Of a stretch of 64,000 nt of DNA, positions 63,341-64,000 are shown one piece after another. The stretch covers positions 1-64,000 of the forward strand of contig JAHJUE010000025.1 of NCBI GenBank assembly GCA_018829205.1. Reading direction: 5' to 3'. A model generated the notes under the pieces. It was not told the DNA's origin. It saw only the letters and a list, made by a program, of their open reading frames with translations, and made no database searches. Source of the stretch: Bacteroidota bacterium. Lineage in GTDB: Bacteria > Bacteroidota > Ignavibacteria > Ignavibacteriales > Melioribacteraceae. A program made the translations under genes and the position numbers. Position 1 is the stretch's first letter; each line of letters begins with the position of its first letter.

Positions 63341-64000
63341 CTAAAGATAAAGTTTTATAACTTCTTTAAGTTTTGCAAGTATTTGGTCCTGATTCTTTAT
63401 TTTGTTTGAATTAGCTTTTTTATACCATTTATCTGTTTCGGCTTTATCTTTCCCTTTTTTAGAAATAAGATAAAGACTGGAATATGCTTCAGAATATTTA
63501 GGAGAAAGTTCAATTGTTTTTAAATAATATTTTTTAGCTTCGGATGTTTTTTCAAAAATATTTTCATAAAAATACCCCATTATGAAATTAAGATCGGCGT
63601 TTTTAGGATCAGCTATATATTTATTTTCCAAAGCTTTAAAGAGCTGAAAATCTCCATAACCGAATTTCATATAATGGTCATTTATAAAATACTGGAGCAA
63701 CAATGAAAATTTATCAGGATCCTGAAATCCAGCTATTGTATTTATAAAATCACCGCTGCGTGAAAAAAATCCGGTAGCCGGATATCCTGAAACTTGAGCA
63801 GCTCTTGCAAAGTCGGCCGCGCTGTATGTTTCGCCTTGAAAGGTTACGGGACCGTCTTTTTCAGGATTAAGTTTTACTAGGATAAAATTTTTATTTAATT
63901 CTTTTATAATTTTTTCATTAGAATATGTTTTTTCGTCCATAACCTTGCACCAATGACACCAATCGGTATAAAAATCAACAAGCAATAACTTCTTTTCTTT
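63341..64000 (-). CDS. Thioredoxin-like protein with TPR tail, 5' part outside window
   Basis: At least 219 residues; the frame is open to the window edge, so the N-terminus (probably a signal peptide) is missing. The thioredoxin fold carries the redox motif C-H-W-C in DFYTDWCHWCKVM and the cis-Pro strand in SGYPATGFF, resembling the Thioredoxin_7 group of periplasmic thiol-disulfide proteins. The C-terminal half contains TPR-like helices (FIMGYFYENIFEKTSEAKKYY..SEAYSSLYLISKKGK). It lies 86 bp upstream of the amide-ligase cluster on the same strand and may or may not be cotranscribed. Confidence 0.85.
   Translation of the reverse strand, partial: KEKKLLLVDFYTDWCHWCKVMDEKTYSNEKIIKELNKNFILVKLNPEKDGPVTFQGETYSAADFARAAQVSGYPATGFFSRSGDFINTIAGFQDPDKFSLLLQYFINDHYMKFGYGDFQLFKALENKYIADPKNADLNFIMGYFYENIFEKTSEAKKYYLKTIELSPKYSEAYSSLYLISKKGKDKAETDKWYKKANSNKIKNQDQILAKLKEVIKLYL

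Overview
The window is AT-rich, densely coded bacterial chromosome. The best lineage fit is the Bacteroidota/Chlorobi side of the tree, probably an Ignavibacteria-type organism. The signs are a large secreted protein ending in a type IX secretion sorting domain (YPNPFN motif), a TonB-dependent receptor with a carboxypeptidase-regulatory-like N-terminus, paired GluRS and GlnRS genes, and frequent TTG/GTG starts behind good Shine-Dalgarno sequences (tyrS, tig, murA, the LysM transglycosylase). This lineage call is inference from gene content.

Left edge (1-3.3 kb): the first 18 codons of a Phd/YefM-type antitoxin, with a perfect palindrome upstream. Next is an integron-type tyrosine recombinase whose 3' end faces the antitoxin, and between them a pair of direct repeats that could be an attachment site. 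This is the reverse of the classical integron layout. A histidine kinase/response regulator operon lies behind the integrase.

3.4-14.7 kb: a B12-binding radical SAM enzyme, an exported beta-carbonic anhydrase, a T9SS-secreted repeat protein, an SLC45-like sugar transporter, a methyltransferase, then smpB, tyrS (with a 9-bp tandem repeat in its leader), pyruvoyl-dependent arginine decarboxylase and a TerC-family membrane protein.

14.7-19.5 kb: a thiamine salvage unit. A TPP riboswitch with a terminator controls a TonB-dependent receptor, a thiamine pyrophosphokinase and a sodium:solute symporter. This links outer-membrane uptake, inner-membrane uptake and conversion to TPP.

19.5-36 kb: a lytic transglycosylase with seven LysM repeats; an operon of aroC, an MBL hydrolase, a degenerate ABC transporter and a biotin-dependent carboxylase subunit; htrA; then a PfkB kinase-mtnA-recO operon, a Nudix hydrolase and a giant putative outer-membrane protein.

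36-50.4 kb: a MacAB-TolC-like efflux operon with three permease genes; a run of a Ser/Thr kinase with a beta-propeller, murA, a membrane metallopeptidase and a CCA-adding-type nucleotidyltransferase.

50.5-58.5 kb: tRNA-Leu(UAG), tig-clpP, a hybrid histidine pseudokinase with three receiver domains, then gltX and glnS.

58.5-64 kb: tRNA-Leu(CAA) followed by a small GIY-YIG nuclease gene. The nuclease gene sits between the tRNA and an exact 30-bp copy of its 3' half, and its start region is triplicated. A four-gene cluster follows (alpha/beta hydrolase-like protein lacking its nucleophile, ATP-grasp ligase, GCS2-type carboxylate-amine ligase, second ATP-grasp-like protein) that probably makes an unknown peptide or amide. 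The window ends inside a thioredoxin-like gene.

The best candidates for something undescribed are the GIY-YIG/tRNA-Leu element, the amide-ligase cluster and the reversed integron at the left edge.
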